From the NCBI GenBank assembly GCA_041667045.1, contig JBAYFS010000110.1, forward strand, positions 1 to 7,640: a stretch of 7,640 bases of DNA, given 5' to 3'. A model generated the notes under the pieces. That model worked only from the letters and a program-made list of their open reading frames with translations. It did no database searches and was not told the origin of the DNA. Below, one piece after another: positions 6,231 through 7,640 of the stretch. The stretch's first letter is position 1. Each line of letters starts with the position of its first letter. The position numbers were made by a program, and so were the translations under genes. The stretch is from JAQVSV01 sp041667045. Lineage in GTDB: Bacteria; Elusimicrobiota; Elusimicrobia; Elusimicrobiales; Elusimicrobiaceae.

Positions 6231-6257
6231 TTGGTGCGTGTTTAATTTATGTATAAT
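6231..6257 (+). promoter_or_regulatory. Candidate promoter for the acyl-CoA ligase
   Basis: A perfect TATAAT lies at 6252-6257, with TTGGTG at 6231-6236 only 15 bases upstream as a possible -35. Transcription would start near 6264, leaving about 5 bases before the ATG at 6269 and thus a nearly leaderless message. The -10 box lies inside the palindrome at 6247-6267. Confidence 0.4.
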
Positions 6258-6267
6258 ATATACATAA
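6247..6267. repeat. Perfect AT-rich palindrome over the ligase promoter and start region
   Basis: The arms TTATGTATA (6247-6255) and TATACATAA (6259-6267) are perfect 9-bp complements around ATA. The repeat covers the candidate -10 box and ends just before the ligase ATG. An operator for a dimeric repressor (for example of the TetR or GntR type, which often control fatty-acid genes) would fit this position. An RNA hairpin here would be weak because it is nearly all A-U. Confidence 0.55.
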
Positions 6268-6268
6268 T

Positions 6269-7640
6269 ATGAAAAACACTCGTAATATTTATAACCTATT
6301 ACTAAATACCGCTTCCCGAAAACCAGACGCCGTCGCCGTGGTGGAATTCCACCGCAAGTGGACTTACCACGATCTCCTTCTTTCCACCGACCGCGCGGCT
6401 GACGCGTTTTGGAAACTGGGCGTCCGCAAAGACGACAAGGTCGCCATCGCGCTCAGGAATTCAGCGGAATTCATAATAACCGGACTCGCGCTCGCAAAAA
6501 TAGGGGCCGCGTCGGTGCCGATAAATTTCATGGTCACAAAGGAGGAGGAGATTGAATTCATCCTCTCCGATTCCGGCGCGAAAGGCGTGGTTACCCAGCG
6601 CGAGTTTTTGAGAAATTACACCAAGTTTTCAGGAAGGATCACAGGTTTTGAGTTCATTCTGACCACCGACGGCTCGCTCAACAGCGACGTGCCGGAATTC
6701 TGGAAAACGGTAAACGAAGCCGAATATATCCCGCAGGCGCACAGCCAGCAGATTTCGGAAAACGACATAACCTGCCTGCTCTATACCTCCGGCACGACCG
6801 GCAACCCGAAAGGCGTAATGCTGAGCCATTACAACCTGATATCAAACGCCATCGCCTCGATAACCATATTCGGCGTACTGGAAGAAGACGTCTTTTTATG
6901 CGTTCTTCCCATGTTCCACACTTTTTCCTGGCTGACCACCACGCTGCTGCCCATAATGATGGGCTGCAAAGTGGTAGTTATTTCACACCTGACTCCGCCC
7001 GCGCCGTGGCTTCATTTAATGGGCAGGGAAGGCGTTTCACTAATGGCTGGCGTGCCGCAGCTGTTTTCCGTGATAGCAAAAGAGGCGAAAGGCCTTAAGC
7101 GGATGTATTTGCAGTACTGGGCGTTCCGACGCACGAGACTGGCGGCTTCGGGCGCGGCGCCGCTGCCGCAGTCGGTTGCGGAACAGTTTTTGGCAAACCT
7201 CAAGGTTCTGCTGGTGGAGGGCTACGGACTCACGGAAACAAGCCCCGTGGTAGCCGCCAACACGCTGGATGCCTATAAACCGGGCGCGGCGGGCAAGCCT
7301 CTGCCCGGGGTCATGGTGGCGATCATAGACGAAAACGGCAATCATATGCCACAAGGCTCGGAAGGCGAAATTTGCGTTAAAGGACCCAACGTCACCAAAG
7401 GCTATTACCATAACGAACAGGCGACGAAAGACCTTTTCACAAAAGACGGCTGGATGCGGTCCGGCGACGTGGGCGTTATTGACGAAGACGGCTTCATCTT
7501 CATCCGCGACCGGATAAAGGACATGATAATCATCAAGGGCCTCAAAGTGTTCTCCGCGCAGGTGGAGGCCGTGCTGTTGCAAATGCCGGATATAGCCGAA
7601 ACGGCGGTAATTGGCATTCCGGAAGACGAAGGAAAAGAAG
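6269..7640 (+). CDS. AMP-forming fatty acyl-CoA ligase (3' end outside window)
   Basis: 457 residues are visible, in one open frame to the right edge. The enzyme would activate a carboxylic acid, probably a medium- or long-chain fatty acid, to acyl-AMP and then acyl-CoA in the cytosol. Visible ANL-superfamily motifs are the ATP-binding loop YTSGTTGNPKG (172-182), 'LPMFHTFSWLTTTLLPIMMG' (213-232), 'SGAAPLP' (294-300), 'EGYGLTETSPV' (317-327), 'DGWMRSGD' (393-400, with the ribose-binding Asp400) and the hinge 'DRIKDMIIIKGLKVF' (414-428). After the hinge it reads FSAQVE, where relatives often have YPREVE. The C-terminal part with the catalytic Lys is cut off. The N-terminus 'NIYNLLLNTASRKPDAVAV' is normal for the family, supporting the ATG at 6269; an in-frame stop at 6254 excludes longer forms. 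No Shine-Dalgarno precedes this ATG closely. Substrate chain length and other acids such as aryl acids cannot be decided. Confidence 0.9.
   Translation, partial: MKNTRNIYNLLLNTASRKPDAVAVVEFHRKWTYHDLLLSTDRAADAFWKLGVRKDDKVAIALRNSAEFIITGLALAKIGAASVPINFMVTKEEEIEFILSDSGAKGVVTQREFLRNYTKFSGRITGFEFILTTDGSLNSDVPEFWKTVNEAEYIPQAHSQQISENDITCLLYTSGTTGNPKGVMLSHYNLISNAIASITIFGVLEEDVFLCVLPMFHTFSWLTTTLLPIMMGCKVVVISHLTPPAPWLHLMGREGVSLMAGVPQLFSVIAKEAKGLKRMYLQYWAFRRTRLAASGAAPLPQSVAEQFLANLKVLLVEGYGLTETSPVVAANTLDAYKPGAAGKPLPGVMVAIIDENGNHMPQGSEGEICVKGPNVTKGYYHNEQATKDLFTKDGWMRSGDVGVIDEDGFIFIRDRIKDMIIIKGLKVFSAQVEAVLLQMPDIAETAVIGIPEDEGKE

Larger units (their letters stand above)
6225..6267 (+). other. Strong Shine-Dalgarno with a nine-codon mini-ORF before the ligase
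   Basis: GGAGGA (6225-6230) is followed at a 7-base distance by GTG (6238-6240). That opens a nine-codon frame reading MFNLCIIYT and ends in TAA at 6265-6267, one base before the ligase ATG at 6269. The ligase frame itself has a stop at 6254-6256, so this Shine-Dalgarno cannot serve an upstream ligase start. It may be a leader peptide coupled to the ligase, or a fortuitous ORF. Confidence 0.35.

Noticed and set aside
6216..6235. Small hairpin after dppC (ACCA with TGGT) as a terminator
   Set aside because: The stem has a T-T mismatch and a G-U pair and is followed by GCGTG rather than a T run; it is too weak to call a terminator.
6343..6705. Cluster of GAATTC sites in the ligase gene
   Set aside because: They encode frequent EF, NS or similar residue pairs in differing contexts with no regular spacing, so they are not a repeat array.
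7040..7582. A 180-codon - strand frame opposite the acyl-CoA ligase
   Set aside because: The + strand frame contains the ANL motifs in order; the antisense product looks like a composition artefact.
1..7640. CRISPR arrays, tRNA or rRNA genes, insertion sequences
   Set aside because: I saw no regularly spaced repeats, cloverleaf-like sequence, transposase motifs or terminal inverted repeats anywhere in the window.

Overview
The window looks like chromosomal DNA of a Gram-negative-type bacterium with moderate GC content, many Ala-GCG/GCC codons and tightly packed genes. The mix of genes (a lone Lrp/AsnC ligand-binding domain, a dipeptide-type ABC importer, a PepT-like peptidase and an acyl-CoA ligase) together with the codon style would fit an uncultured anaerobe such as a member of Elusimicrobiota. 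That taxonomic guess is weak: there is no rRNA or other marker gene here.

Layout. Bases 1-200 hold the C-terminal end of an unrecognised + strand gene. Its stop codon overlaps the stop of a convergent - strand gene (197-883), which encodes a membrane-anchored Tim44-like domain protein. Bases 884-1050 are a divergent intergenic region with candidate promoters in both directions and a two-part inverted repeat over the leftward one. Rightward from there come a 77-residue stand-alone Lrp/AsnC effector-binding (RAM) domain protein, a strong terminator-like hairpin (1303-1330), and five closely packed genes: dppD-type ATPase, dppF-type ATPase, an M20 metallopeptidase, dppB-type permease and dppC-type permease (1342-6213). 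The last gene is an AMP-forming fatty acyl-CoA ligase, cut off by the window's right edge (6269-7640). The space before it is short and AT-rich; it contains a perfect 9-bp-arm palindrome, a TATAAT box and a tiny ORF behind a strong Shine-Dalgarno sequence.

How the genes may work together. DppB and DppC would form the inner-membrane channel, and DppD and DppF the two ATPases of an oligopeptide or dipeptide importer. The peptidase sits inside the operon and has every metal-binding residue of the M20/PepT family, so it would cleave the imported peptides in the cytosol. The RAM-domain protein just upstream could report amino-acid levels. No substrate-binding protein gene is visible, so the importer must recruit one from elsewhere. 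The acyl-CoA ligase is probably a separate transcription unit.

I do not see a clearly new system. The points most worth a second look are the two unusual 5' regions (before dppD and before the ligase), the peptidase placed inside the transporter operon, and the stand-alone RAM protein.
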